The notes beneath the pieces were generated by a model that was given only the letters and a program-made list of their open reading frames with translations, did no database searches and had not been told where the DNA came from. Source: Austwickia sp. TVS 96-490-7B (GTDB lineage: Bacteria; Actinomycetota; Actinomycetes; Actinomycetales; Dermatophilaceae). Taken from it: 53,527 nucleotides of DNA. How positions within the stretch are numbered: position 1 is the first letter of the stretch; the number at the start of each line of letters is the position of its first letter. Below, in pieces: positions 46,050-53,527 of this stretch. The stretch lies in assembly GCF_019331795.1 (NCBI RefSeq), contig NZ_JAHPZL010000006.1, forward strand, positions 18,684 through 72,210. The letters are read 5' to 3'. Both the position numbers and the translations under genes were made by a program.

Positions 46050-46841
46050 GTGCGTATCGCGACCTGGAACGTCAATTCCATCCGTACCCGTGCCGAGCGG
46101 GTCCTTGCTGTCTTACGTCGCCATGAGCTGGATGTGCTGGCGGTGCAGGAAACCAAATGCAAGGACGAGCAGTTCCCGATGCAGCTGTTTGAGGAGGCTG
46201 GGTATGAGGTGGCCTGGCATGGTCTGAGTCAGTGGAACGGGGTGGCGATCTTGTCCCGGGTGGGTATGTCTGATGTCCAGGTGGGGTTTCCGGGTATGCC
46301 GGGATGGGGGGAGCCAGATCCGGCGGCTGAGGCTCGGGCGATTGGCGCGCTCTGTGGTGGCGTGCGGGTGTGGTCGGTGTATGTCCCGAATGGCCGGGAG
46401 CTGGATCATCCGCACTACCGGTACAAGTTGGACTGGTTAGCCGGGTTACGGGCGGCTGGGGCCCAGTGGTTAGCGGCGGATCCGCAGGCTCAGGTGGTGT
46501 TGATGGGCGACTGGAATGTCGCGCCCCTGGACGAAGATGTGTGGGATCCGGCATTTTTCGCGGATAAGACCCATACCAGTGGTCCGGAGCGGGCAGCTTT
46601 TGCGGCGATGGTGGATGCGGGGTTTGTCGATGTGGTCCGGCCGTATTGCCCTGGCCCGGGGGTGTACACGTATTGGGATTACACCCAGTTACGGTTCCCG
46701 AAGAAGCAGGGGATGCGCATCGATTTTGCGTTGGCCTCTCCGGCCCTGGCTGACCGAGTGACTGGTGCGAGCATTGATCGCGACGAGCGTAAAGGCAAGG
46801 GAGCGAGCGACCATGTGCCTGTCATCGTCGATCTTTCCTGA
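46050..46841 (+). CDS. xthA: Exodeoxyribonuclease III (AP endonuclease)
   Basis: 263-residue Mg-dependent AP endonuclease/3' exonuclease of the EEP fold, base excision repair. Motifs: IATWNVNSIRTR, LAVQETKCKDEQFP (metal-binding Glu), VYVPNGRELDHP, MGDWNVAPLDEDVWDP and the C-terminal KGKGASDHVPVIVDL with the catalytic Asp-His pair; RIDFALAS is also present. GTG start at 46050. thiD follows after 28 bp, probably in one transcript. Confidence 0.96.
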   Translation: MRIATWNVNSIRTRAERVLAVLRRHELDVLAVQETKCKDEQFPMQLFEEAGYEVAWHGLSQWNGVAILSRVGMSDVQVGFPGMPGWGEPDPAAEARAIGALCGGVRVWSVYVPNGRELDHPHYRYKLDWLAGLRAAGAQWLAADPQAQVVLMGDWNVAPLDEDVWDPAFFADKTHTSGPERAAFAAMVDAGFVDVVRPYCPGPGVYTYWDYTQLRFPKKQGMRIDFALASPALADRVTGASIDRDERKGKGASDHVPVIVDLS

Positions 46842-46869
46842 CCTGTCTGTTTGCTGCTGAGGAGTTGTG

Positions 46870-47721
46870 ATGACCCGCCCCCCTGTGGCTGTGACGATCG
46901 CCGGTTCTGACCCTAGTGGTGGGGCGGGAGTCCAGGCGGATCTGAAGACATTCTCTGCGTTGGGCGCCTACGGCACGAGCGTGCTCACCGCATTGACAGC
47001 GCAGGCGACGACGGGGGTGACTGCGGTCCACACCGTCCCGGTGGATTTTGTGCGGGCCCAACTGGATACCTTGCTTGCTGATGTGCGAGTCGACACGGTG
47101 AAGGTGGGCATGCTCGCTTCGAGTGACCTGGCGTGCACTGTCGGAGAGTATCTGCGGGGTCCGTTAGCGGGGATGCATCGGGTGTTGGACCCGGTGATGG
47201 TCGCGACGAGCGGGAGCCGACTGTTGGCTGATGAGGCGGTGTTCGCCGTACGGGCGCTGCTGCCTGATGTGGACGTGGTGACACCGAATCTCCCTGAGGC
47301 TGCTGTCCTGACTGGGACGGCGACGGCGACGTCTGTGGCGCAGATGGGTGAGCAGGCGCGTCGGTTGCGTGAGGAGTACGGCGCTCGCGCGGTGTTGGTC
47401 AAGGGCGGTCACTTGTCTGGAGTGGCCGATGCGGTGGATCTGTGGCGTGATGATGCTGGTGAGCGCCTGTATCACGCGGAGCGGGTCCCTACGGTGAATA
47501 CGCACGGCACCGGGTGCACCTTGTCGTCAGCAGTGGCTGCGCTGCGCCCGCGCCATCCGGATTGGCCGTCGACGGTGGCGGCGGCGAAAGAGTGGCTGAC
47601 TGAGGCGTTGCGGCACGCTGATGTCCTCGAGGTGGGTGCGGGTCCGGGACCGGTGCATCATTTCCACGAGTTGACGGCTCGCTGGGTGGTTGCGCCGTAC
47701 GCCGCAGTGCCTCGACCCTGA
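46870..47721 (+). CDS. thiD: Hydroxymethylpyrimidine/phosphomethylpyrimidine kinase ThiD
   Basis: 283-residue kinase of thiamine synthesis, phosphorylating HMP then HMP-P. The ribokinase fold is shown by TIAGSDPSGGAGVQADLKTF at the N-terminus, VDTVKVGMLASS, VLDPVMVATSGSRLL, TPNLPEAAVL, LVKGGHL and the active-site NTHGTGCTLSSAVAA. ATG at 46870 with GAGGAG 5 bases upstream; the GTG just before it is possible. Other thi genes are not in the window. Confidence 0.96.
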   Translation: MTRPPVAVTIAGSDPSGGAGVQADLKTFSALGAYGTSVLTALTAQATTGVTAVHTVPVDFVRAQLDTLLADVRVDTVKVGMLASSDLACTVGEYLRGPLAGMHRVLDPVMVATSGSRLLADEAVFAVRALLPDVDVVTPNLPEAAVLTGTATATSVAQMGEQARRLREEYGARAVLVKGGHLSGVADAVDLWRDDAGERLYHAERVPTVNTHGTGCTLSSAVAALRPRHPDWPSTVAAAKEWLTEALRHADVLEVGAGPGPVHHFHELTARWVVAPYAAVPRP

Positions 47722-47759
47722 GGGTCGGGTTCGCTGCGGCACAGCGTTACCGTGCCTGA

Positions 47760-49280
47760 ATGAGTGATACCACCTGGTCGGGACGGTCCGACGTGGACGA
47801 GTGTCTCCCCGACAATCCGTGGCCAGCGCTGTGGGCGTTGGTGGTGGGGTTCTTCATGATCCTCGTGGATTCGACGATCGTGTCGATCGCTATGCCGTCG
47901 CTGATTCGGACTTTCAGGGCTGATGTCGCTGATGTGATGTGGGTGACCAGCGCGTATTTGTTGGCGTACGCCGTACCACTGTTGGTGACGGGTCGTCTGG
48001 GAGATCGTGTTGGCCCGAAGCGGGTGTATTTGACGGGTTTGGTGGTATTCACGGCCGCGTCCTGGGGGTGTGGGTTGTCCGGGTCGGTGACGGCGTTGGT
48101 CGTGGCGCGCACCGTTCAGGGGTTGGGTGCCTCGATGATGACGCCGCAGACGATGGCGGTGATCACCCGGACGTTCCCGGCGGATCGGCGAGGTCAGGCG
48201 ATGGCGTTGTGGGGGGCCACTGCTGGGGCCGCGACGTTGGTGGGGCCCTTGGCGGGTGGGGTGCTGATTGACACGCTGGGGTGGGAGTGGATTTTTTTTG
48301 TGAATGTCCCGGTCGGGGTGGTGGCGTTCGCGTTGGCGGCGCGACTGGTCCCGTCGTTGCCGACGCATGCGCATAGTTTTGACTGGGTCGGGGTGGTGTT
48401 GTCGGCCACGGGGATGTTTTGTGGGGTGTTTGCCCTGCAGGAGGGCGAAACGTATCAATGGGGCACGATCTCAGGGGTGATGTCTGTCCCGCTGTTATTG
48501 GCGGTGGCGGCGGTAGCGTGGGTGGCTTTTGTGTGGTGGCAGTCGAAGGTACGGCGCGAACCTCTGGTGCCCTTGAGCTTATTCCGGGATCGTAATTTCT
48601 CGCTGGCGAATATTGCCATCACCACGGTCGGTTTTACGGTGACCTCGATGATTTTCCCGTTCACGTTGTATGCGCAGACGGTGCGCGGTTTGTCCCCGAC
48701 GATGGCTGCGTTGCTCCTGGCACCGCAATCAGTGATGTCGATCCTGTTGGCTCGCCCCACTGGGCGGCTCGTGGATCGACTTCATCCTCGGGTGATGGCC
48801 GGGATCGGGCTGGCAGGGTATAGCGCCTGCATCGTGGTGATGTCGTTGTTGATGACTCCGACGACGCCGTACTGGCAGATCCTGGCGGTAGCGGTACTGA
48901 TGGGGGCGGCTAATAGCTGCGTGTGGGGGCCGTTGTCGACCAGCGCCAACCGCAACTTGCCCCGTCATCTCGCAGGCGCTGGGTCGGGGGTCTACAACAC
49001 CACCCGGCAGGTGGGATCGGTGCTGGGAAGCGCAGCGATCGCCGCGCTGATGACCAGCAGGATCGCCGCTCATCTCCCGAGTGGTGGGCCGATGATGGGT
49101 CGGGGACATCACACCTCTGGGGGCGGTGCGTTGCCGACAACGGTCGCCGAGGGGTTAGCTCAGGCGCTGGCAGAGACCATGGTGTTGCCAGCCGCGGTGC
49201 TCCTGATCGGCTGGGTGGCAGCGCTGTGCTTTGAAGCTCCCCGCCACTTGCGTCGTCTGGAAGGAATGCCACCGGATTGA
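47760..49280 (+). CDS. MFS transporter, DHA2 (EmrB/QacA) type
   Basis: 506-residue proton-driven exporter with about 14 membrane segments. Motif A is TGRLGDRVGPKRVYLTG, motif C is in the fifth segment (ATAGAATLVGPLAGGVLID), and the first segment is FFMILVDSTIVSIAMPSLI, typical of the QacA/EmrB group of drug exporters. Cargo unknown. A His/Gly-rich loop (MMGRGHHTSGGG) lies near residue 450. ATG at 47760, 38 bp after thiD. Confidence 0.93.
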   Translation: MSDTTWSGRSDVDECLPDNPWPALWALVVGFFMILVDSTIVSIAMPSLIRTFRADVADVMWVTSAYLLAYAVPLLVTGRLGDRVGPKRVYLTGLVVFTAASWGCGLSGSVTALVVARTVQGLGASMMTPQTMAVITRTFPADRRGQAMALWGATAGAATLVGPLAGGVLIDTLGWEWIFFVNVPVGVVAFALAARLVPSLPTHAHSFDWVGVVLSATGMFCGVFALQEGETYQWGTISGVMSVPLLLAVAAVAWVAFVWWQSKVRREPLVPLSLFRDRNFSLANIAITTVGFTVTSMIFPFTLYAQTVRGLSPTMAALLLAPQSVMSILLARPTGRLVDRLHPRVMAGIGLAGYSACIVVMSLLMTPTTPYWQILAVAVLMGAANSCVWGPLSTSANRNLPRHLAGAGSGVYNTTRQVGSVLGSAAIAALMTSRIAAHLPSGGPMMGRGHHTSGGGALPTTVAEGLAQALAETMVLPAAVLLIGWVAALCFEAPRHLRRLEGMPPD

Positions 49281-49316
49281 ACCGCACCGGAATCAGCCCG
49301 ACTCCACGGCGCGGTT

Positions 49317-49359
49317 GACCCGGTGTGACGTGCGACGCCGCGCCCTCTCACACCGGGTC
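49317..49359. terminator. Convergent terminator MFS / permease
   Basis: A perfect 12-bp stem GACCCGGTGTGA / TCACACCGGGTC with a 19-base loop between two converging genes. Confidence 0.65.
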
Positions 49360-49367
49360 GACGACGA

Positions 49368-50858
49368 TCAGCTGTGGACCTCTTCAGTGGTGGTGTCGTC
49401 CTGGTGGACCTTGTCACGGGACATGAACCAACCGATGGTGAGCACCACAAACCAGACGGGGGTGACCAGCAATGCCTGCAGGGTGTCTTGTTCGCGGGTG
49501 AGCAGGACCAGGACAAAGACGAAGAAGGCCAACACCACCCAGCACATCGGCACCCCACCTGGCATTTTGTACGTCGAAGCGGCGTGCGCTTCGGGATGAC
49601 GGCGCCGGTAGACGATGTAACTGAACAGGATAAGCCCCCACACAAACAGGAAAAGCACCGCGGAGATGGTGGTCACCACGGTGAAGGCTCCCATCACGGT
49701 GTCACTCATGAGCAGGAAGACTGACAGGGAAATGAGGGCCACCGAGACAAATAGGCCGTTTTGAGGGACGGCGCGCCGGGAAAGCCGACCGAATGCTGCC
49801 GGCGCCATTCGTTTGTGGGACAGACCGTAGAGCATCCGGGAGGTGGAGAAGATTCCGGAGTTGCACGAGGACGACGCCGAAGTGAGGACGACGAAGTTCA
49901 TGAGGGATGCTGCGGAGGCAATCCCAATGAGGGAGAACAGGTTGACGAAGGGTGATACGGCGGGGTTGACCTGGTCCCAAGGGGTGACGGACATGATGGC
50001 CATCAGGGCGAAGACGTAGAAGAGGATGACACGGATGGGGATGGAGTTGATCGCTTTGGGCAGGGTGACACGCGGGTCGGCGGTCTCGGCGGCGGTGGTG
50101 CCGACGAGTTCAATCCCCACGAAAGCAAAAACGGCGATCTGGAATCCGGCAAAGAATCCGTCGATGCCGTGCGGGAAGATCCCGCCAGGGCGCGACCACA
50201 GGTAGGTCAGCGATGCTTTGGTGCCGTCGGGGGCGGTGAAAGCGGTGGCGACCATCACGATCCCGGCGATGATCAGTGCGACGATGGCGATGACCTTGAT
50301 GATCGCGAACCAAAACTCCATCTCACCGAAGAGTTTGACAGTGAGTAGGTTTAATCCGAGAAGAGCCGCGAGGGTGACCACAGCCAGCACGATGGCGGTG
50401 CCAGTCATCTTTTCGGGATGGTCCGAGTTAACCCAGAAGTTCCAGTAGCCAGCGACGGCGATGATCTCGGCCATGCCGGTGACCACCCAGCACATCCAAT
50501 AGGTCCAGCCAGAGAAAAACCCTGCCCAAGGACCTAAGAATTCGCTGGTGAAGTCTTGGAAGGACTTGTAGTTGAGGTCATGCAGCAGAAGTTCGCCCAT
50601 GGCGCGCATGACAAAAAACAGCATCAGCCCGATGGTGAGATAGACCAGCAGGATGGAGGGTCCGGCAGCATGGATGGTCTTACCTGATCCCATGAAGAGT
50701 CCGGTGCCGATGGCTCCACCGATGGCGATCAATTGGACATGTCGGTTCTTCAGGCTGCGTTGGAGGTGCTCACCAGAGTCCGGGGTGCTGGCTCCGTCGA
50801 CCCCAGCGGTCAGCGTGGCGGGGGTGGAGGGGGTCGGTCGATCGTGCAGGTCGGACAC
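49368..50858 (-). CDS. cycA: APC-family amino acid permease, CycA-like
   Basis: 496-residue amino-acid/proton symporter with 12 membrane segments. IAIGGAIGTGLFMGSGKTI in the first segment and FFVMRAMGELLL in the second are the amino-acid permease signatures. WMCWVVTGMAEIIAVAGYW resembles the D-Ser/D-Ala/Gly transporter CycA, while other permeases of the AroP/GabP set differ here; the substrate is therefore probable, not certain. Start at 50858. Appears monocistronic. Confidence 0.88.
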   Translation of the reverse strand: MSDLHDRPTPSTPATLTAGVDGASTPDSGEHLQRSLKNRHVQLIAIGGAIGTGLFMGSGKTIHAAGPSILLVYLTIGLMLFFVMRAMGELLLHDLNYKSFQDFTSEFLGPWAGFFSGWTYWMCWVVTGMAEIIAVAGYWNFWVNSDHPEKMTGTAIVLAVVTLAALLGLNLLTVKLFGEMEFWFAIIKVIAIVALIIAGIVMVATAFTAPDGTKASLTYLWSRPGGIFPHGIDGFFAGFQIAVFAFVGIELVGTTAAETADPRVTLPKAINSIPIRVILFYVFALMAIMSVTPWDQVNPAVSPFVNLFSLIGIASAASLMNFVVLTSASSSCNSGIFSTSRMLYGLSHKRMAPAAFGRLSRRAVPQNGLFVSVALISLSVFLLMSDTVMGAFTVVTTISAVLFLFVWGLILFSYIVYRRRHPEAHAASTYKMPGGVPMCWVVLAFFVFVLVLLTREQDTLQALLVTPVWFVVLTIGWFMSRDKVHQDDTTTEEVHS

Positions 50859-51239
50859 GGGGTTCTCCTGTCAAGGCATGACCCTCAGGTGCGCCGCGCA
50901 GTTCCCTGTCGGTAGTCCGGGGCAGACCTGGGTGGTGTGTATTGGGGCACGTTAGCTTCCCGCCCCCTGCACAAGAACTGGGTTTCCCAGGAGCGGGAAA
51001 GAGATTCATCCCACGTCACTGGTGACAGCACTGTCGGGATCATGCATGGTAAAGCGCCGACCCCGTCTGAGGTCGGCGCTCTACGGAAGAGGACGACGAT
51101 TCTGCCACCTCCCCCGGAGATTTCATGGTGGTGGGCGTGCCGTGATGTCAGAAACGCCTTTGACCTGCAAGGTCATTGCGTACGACGGCAGATATCCGGC
51201 AGCTCGAAGGGCACTTCCCCAGTGAGTCAACGCAGCGGT
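50859..51239. other. Intergenic region upstream of cycA-like gene
   Basis: About 380 bp. It contains the permease promoter side and one 10-bp hairpin AGCGCCGACC / GGTCGGCGCT (51053-51080, 8-base loop). No intact gene is recognised. Confidence 0.4.
51053..51080. terminator. Isolated 10-bp hairpin
   Basis: AGCGCCGACC / GGTCGGCGCT with an 8-base loop; terminator-like, but no complete gene lies directly upstream on either strand. Confidence 0.35.
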
Positions 51240-51332
51240 CTGCACCCGGTCCGAGAGGGCTACCACTTATCCGCATTCGTCACCAACACCACCCGCGACC
51301 AGCTCGCCCCACTGTCACACCCACATGCCTGA
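51240..51332 (+). pseudogene. Transposase remnant, IS1380-like
   Basis: About 30 codons (REGYHLSAFVTNTTRDQLAP) match the segment before the HARVED motif of IS1380-family transposases. The frame then stops, and neither the flanking domain nor terminal repeats is recognisable. A decayed relic. Confidence 0.5.
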
Positions 51333-51493
51333 ATAGGTCCCAGCACACCAGCAACAACACCGCCCTACCCACCGACGGAGCACGATGAAACATTCGGGCT
51401 AGCACGCTATAAACCATGACTGCGCGACAGCTAGACGTCGGGCGACCTGTCCGTTGCAAGGGCCTTCGACCTGCAGGACTTCTGGCTCTCCAC

Positions 51494-52788
51494 CAGGGCT
51501 TCTGAAAGTTCGGTGGGATAGGGCTGTGAGCTGCGAGAACGTGGGGGTGTGGTCGGCGTGTCTGGTGTGACGGATGGGGCCTGTGGGTTGAGATGGGAGT
51601 TCTCACACCGACCGTCTCGCGCGAGGACCCCATCCGCTGATGTCAGCATTGCCGATCACCACCGCTGTTGCCGACTCGGGCTTGTTGGGCGTCTTGGAGC
51701 GAGTGCCTGATCCGCGAGACCGGCGGGGTAGGCGGTACCTGTTGGCGGGCTTGGTCGCCGTGGCGGTGTGTGCCGTGATCGCCGTGGCTCGCTCGTTCGC
51801 CGCGATCGGGGAGTGGGCCTTGGGCCTGGAGGGTGAGCAGTTGGCCAGGCCGGGGTTTTTGCGGGCGCCGGAGGAATCCACGTTAGGCAAGCTGTTCGCG
51901 CGGCTGGCCGCCGCGGTCCTGGATCGTCTCCTGGCGGTCCTGGCGTGGTGTCGGATTCGCGACGGGGGGTCGGCGGGTGGTGGCCATTGATGGCAAGACC
52001 ATCTGCGGGGCCCGCAGCGCCAGCCGGAACACCCCGCACATGGTGGCCGTGTTTGATCACAGCACCGGGGTCGTCCTGGGGCAGCGCGCTGTGGACGCCA
52101 AGAGCAACGAGATCCCCGCGGTGCGGGACTTGATCGGCGGGTTCGACCCGGCTGACGTGCGTGGAGGCGTCATCACTGTCGATGCGATCCACACCCAGGA
52201 CGACACGGCCAAGGCCATCGTGGCCGCGGGCGCGGACTTCGTGTTCACGATCAAAGCCAACCGTGCCTGGCTGTACAGGGAGTGCAAGACCCTGCCCTGG
52301 GCGTCGATCCCGATCGGGGCCACCAGCACCGGGCGGGGCAACGGCCGACGAGCGAGGCGAACCATCAAGGCCATCAACACCCCCGACCTGCCGGGCTGGC
52401 CCGAGTTGGCCGGTGTCGCCCACATCGCTCAACTACGTCGAACCCTCACCCGAGCGGGTAAGAAGACCGTCGAGGTCGTCTACCTGGCTACCTCCAGCAG
52501 CTGCCAGGACGCGCCACCGGCGGTGCTCGCGGCGTGGGTGCACGGCCACTGGGGCATCGAAAACCGGCTCCACTACGTGCGCGACGTCACCTACGCCGAG
52601 GACGCCTCCCACGTGCGCACCGGCCAGGCACCACGCATCATGGCCAGCCTGCGCAACACCGCCATCAGCCTCCTACCCCTCGCCGGCTGGGACAACATAG
52701 CCGCCGCCTTGCGCCATCACTCACGCAACCCCAACCGGGCACTCACATCCGCCCTGAACTGCTGAAACGCGACATTTCCGGAGCCCTG
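51494..52788 (+). mobile_element. ISAs1-family insertion sequence
   Basis: A 1295-bp element bounded by imperfect inverted repeats: left CAGGGCTTCTGAAAGTTCGG, right (complement) CAGGGCTCCGGAAATGTCGC. It is flanked by a near-perfect 10-bp target duplication, GGCTCTCCAC (51484-51493) and GGCTCTCCGC (52789-52798). Length, ends and duplication size all fit the ISAs1 family. The clear duplication points to a fairly recent insertion. Confidence 0.85.
51640..52765 (+). pseudogene. ISAs1-family transposase, frameshifted
   Basis: DDE transposase split between two frames. The first part (51640-51990, 116 codons) holds the N-terminal associated domain (LERVPDPRDRRGRRY). The second (in frame from about 51962 to 52765) has the catalytic core: first Asp in VVAIDGKT, second Asp in ITVDAIHTQ, and Glu in GHWGIENRLHYVRDVTYAED. 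The frames join at a run of six G (51964-51969). With five G the reading would be an uninterrupted DGGRRVVAIDGK, as in intact relatives. So one extra G is present, by mutation or sequencing error. Confidence 0.85.
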
Positions 52789-52931
52789 GGCTCTCCGCAA
52801 AGGGGTAAATCCCTGGTGGATAACGCCCTACTGACTCTGCTGGCAACCCTGCAATAACACTAAAGCCCTCAGGGATAACGCCGACAAAAAAGCGCATTTT
52901 ATGCTAGAAAATATAAAAATTGAACGCCCAA

Positions 52932-52953
52932 TGATGTGATCATAATCACATCA
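52932..52953. promoter_or_regulatory. CRP/GlxR-like operator
   Basis: Perfect 8-bp arms TGATGTGA and TCACATCA separated by 6 bp. The inner TGTGA-N6-TCACA is exactly the consensus of CRP/GlxR-type cAMP receptor proteins. It lies about 75-95 bp upstream of a small ORF in an AT-rich patch. Confidence 0.55.
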
Positions 52954-53026
52954 TAAGAATATGATTTGCACTATTTGAGGTTGGCGAGAGATGTACATTA
53001 TTGCCCTTGCGAAAGGGGTGAAAATT

Positions 53027-53224
53027 ATGTACAAGAAACCCGTATTTGAACTCATAGTGATCATGCGGAATGGTCGCCCACTTAAGCCGACCGCGTGTGA
53101 CTCCTACGGGCGTTATTCACGAGGCGTTAGAGACCCACCCCCTACACTCCGGGGAACAATCGATACACGCCTGTCACCATACGCATATATGAAAACATCG
53201 GCCGCTTTGAGATCATTGGGTTAG
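53027..53224 (+). CDS. Orphan 65-residue ORF in AT-rich patch
   Basis: Short ORF beginning MYKKPVFELIVIMRNGRPLK. ATG at 53027 has GAAAGGGG 8 bases upstream, a good site, and a CRP-like operator lies further upstream. The N-terminal YKKP followed by hydrophobic residues superficially recalls leaders of lasso-type peptides. No ring-forming Asp or Glu is placed correctly after the only Thr/Cys candidate, and no maturation gene is in view. Base composition differs from the chromosome, suggesting acquired DNA. Function unknown. Confidence 0.4.
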   Translation: MYKKPVFELIVIMRNGRPLKPTACDSYGRYSRGVRDPPPTLRGTIDTRLSPYAYMKTSAALRSLG

Positions 53225-53256
53225 ACGACTCACATCTCTCATGAAAGCGGCCGATG
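53196..53256. repeat. 13-bp inverted repeat across a transposase start
   Basis: CATCGGCCGCTTT (53196-53208) and AAAGCGGCCGATG (53244-53256) with a 35-bp spacer. The right arm includes the ATG of the following transposase relic; it may be an IS end or a translation-blocking hairpin. Confidence 0.6.
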
Positions 53257-53503
53257 CGGTACCAGTCGTGCAGCAGGACTCGATCACGATGCACTCGATG
53301 AACTCGTCAGGCGGGTCACCGAGATTTTTCACTCCCGGGGAGTGGACTTCAGGAGAAATCGGTGGCCCGTCAAAGAACACGTTATCCTCACCCTGGAACT
53401 TCTACGGAACAATCTGTCACAGATGTTCCTTGCTGACCAGGTAGATGATTTCACCATCGACAGCTTCTCGAATCTATTGCAGGATGCTCCCGGTCGTCAA
53501 TGA
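53254..53503 (+). pseudogene. IS5-like transposase N-terminal fragment, frameshifted
   Basis: Starts MRYQS in one frame, then continues in the next as AAGLDHDALDELVRRVTEIF and WPVKEHVILTLELLRNNLSQ, the N-terminal helix-turn-helix domain (HTH_Tnp_4 type) of IS5-family transposases. A single-base shift occurs near 53265, and a stop at 53501 cuts it before the catalytic domain. A non-functional fragment. Confidence 0.5.
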
Positions 53504-53527
53504 AGCTCTCCTCTTGACAGGTATCCC

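Noticed and set aside
51960-51980. Programmed -1 frameshift in the transposase
   Set aside because: The shift needed is +1, and the ISAs1 family normally has a single frame; an extra G in the homopolymer is simpler.
53027-53224. Lasso-peptide precursor
   Set aside because: Only YxxP resembles a leader; no Asp or Glu at ring positions 7-9 and no B, C or E genes in view.

Overview
The window is chromosomal DNA from a high-GC actinobacterium that can build flagella. The evidence is a BldC-type regulator, DUF3073 and DUF3151 proteins, a HelD/HelR-type ATPase, a class I lysyl-tRNA synthetase and a FliA/FlgN/FliW/CsrA cluster. A flagellate member of the Micrococcales (for example a Dermatophilaceae-like organism) would fit, but that placement is a guess. 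No tRNA, rRNA or CRISPR was recognised.

Layout. 1-4.5 kb: flagellar control region with the 5' end of one FliA/WhiG-family sigma gene, an array of perfect hairpins, a second and complete fliA paralogue, then flgN, fliW, csrA, a bldC-like gene and a DUF3073 gene. 4.6-8.1 kb: purF-purM preceded by a sterol-carrier-family gene and a small membrane protein gene. 8.1-14.2 kb: zinc alcohol dehydrogenase overlapping a BisC-type molybdoenzyme, a POT peptide transporter and a spermidine-synthase-like protein. 14.7-16.0 kb: an Xre/MbcA-like antitoxin plus RES toxin pair. 16.0-24.4 kb: purS-purQ-purL, a Kup potassium transporter, purC and purD. 24.9-30.7 kb: a HelR-like ATPase convergent with a four-gene operon (FecCD-type ABC importer of the 'F420-0' subgroup plus a 2Fe-2S protein). 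31.0-36.2 kb: purA-lysS, an unusual palindrome array, then fba-DUF3151. 36.6-44.4 kb: alcohol dehydrogenase, TrmH-family methyltransferase, DedA protein, and a lipid/glycerol cluster (DAG kinase, AGPS-like flavoprotein, TetR, glpD) whose order resembles Rv2249c-Rv2252 of Mycobacterium tuberculosis. 44.4-50.9 kb: pyrE, an SDR, exonuclease III, thiD, a DHA2-type MFS exporter and a CycA-like permease. 51.2-53.5 kb: an AT-rich, IS-laden end with an intact-bordered but frameshifted ISAs1-family element, two transposase relics, a CRP/GlxR-like site and an orphan small ORF.

How the genes fit together. Seven distinct de novo purine steps or subunits (PurF, D, S/Q/L, M, C and then PurA) lie in five separate transcription units, with PyrE for pyrimidines. 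FliA, FlgN, FliW and CsrA form a flagellin/hook-protein control module. The glpD/TetR/flavoprotein/DAG-kinase block probably handles glycerol-3-phosphate and lipid phosphate.

Most unusual structures: (1) about nine consecutive perfect stem-loops at 518-887, four of them with G-run loops, directly downstream of fliA and about 2.5 kb from csrA; (2) a 126-bp block identical between two fliA paralogues; (3) seven copies of a CGCCC-N2-GGGCG palindrome at 34.29-34.55 kb, spaced alternately about 52 and 31 bp, i.e. close to whole helical turns.
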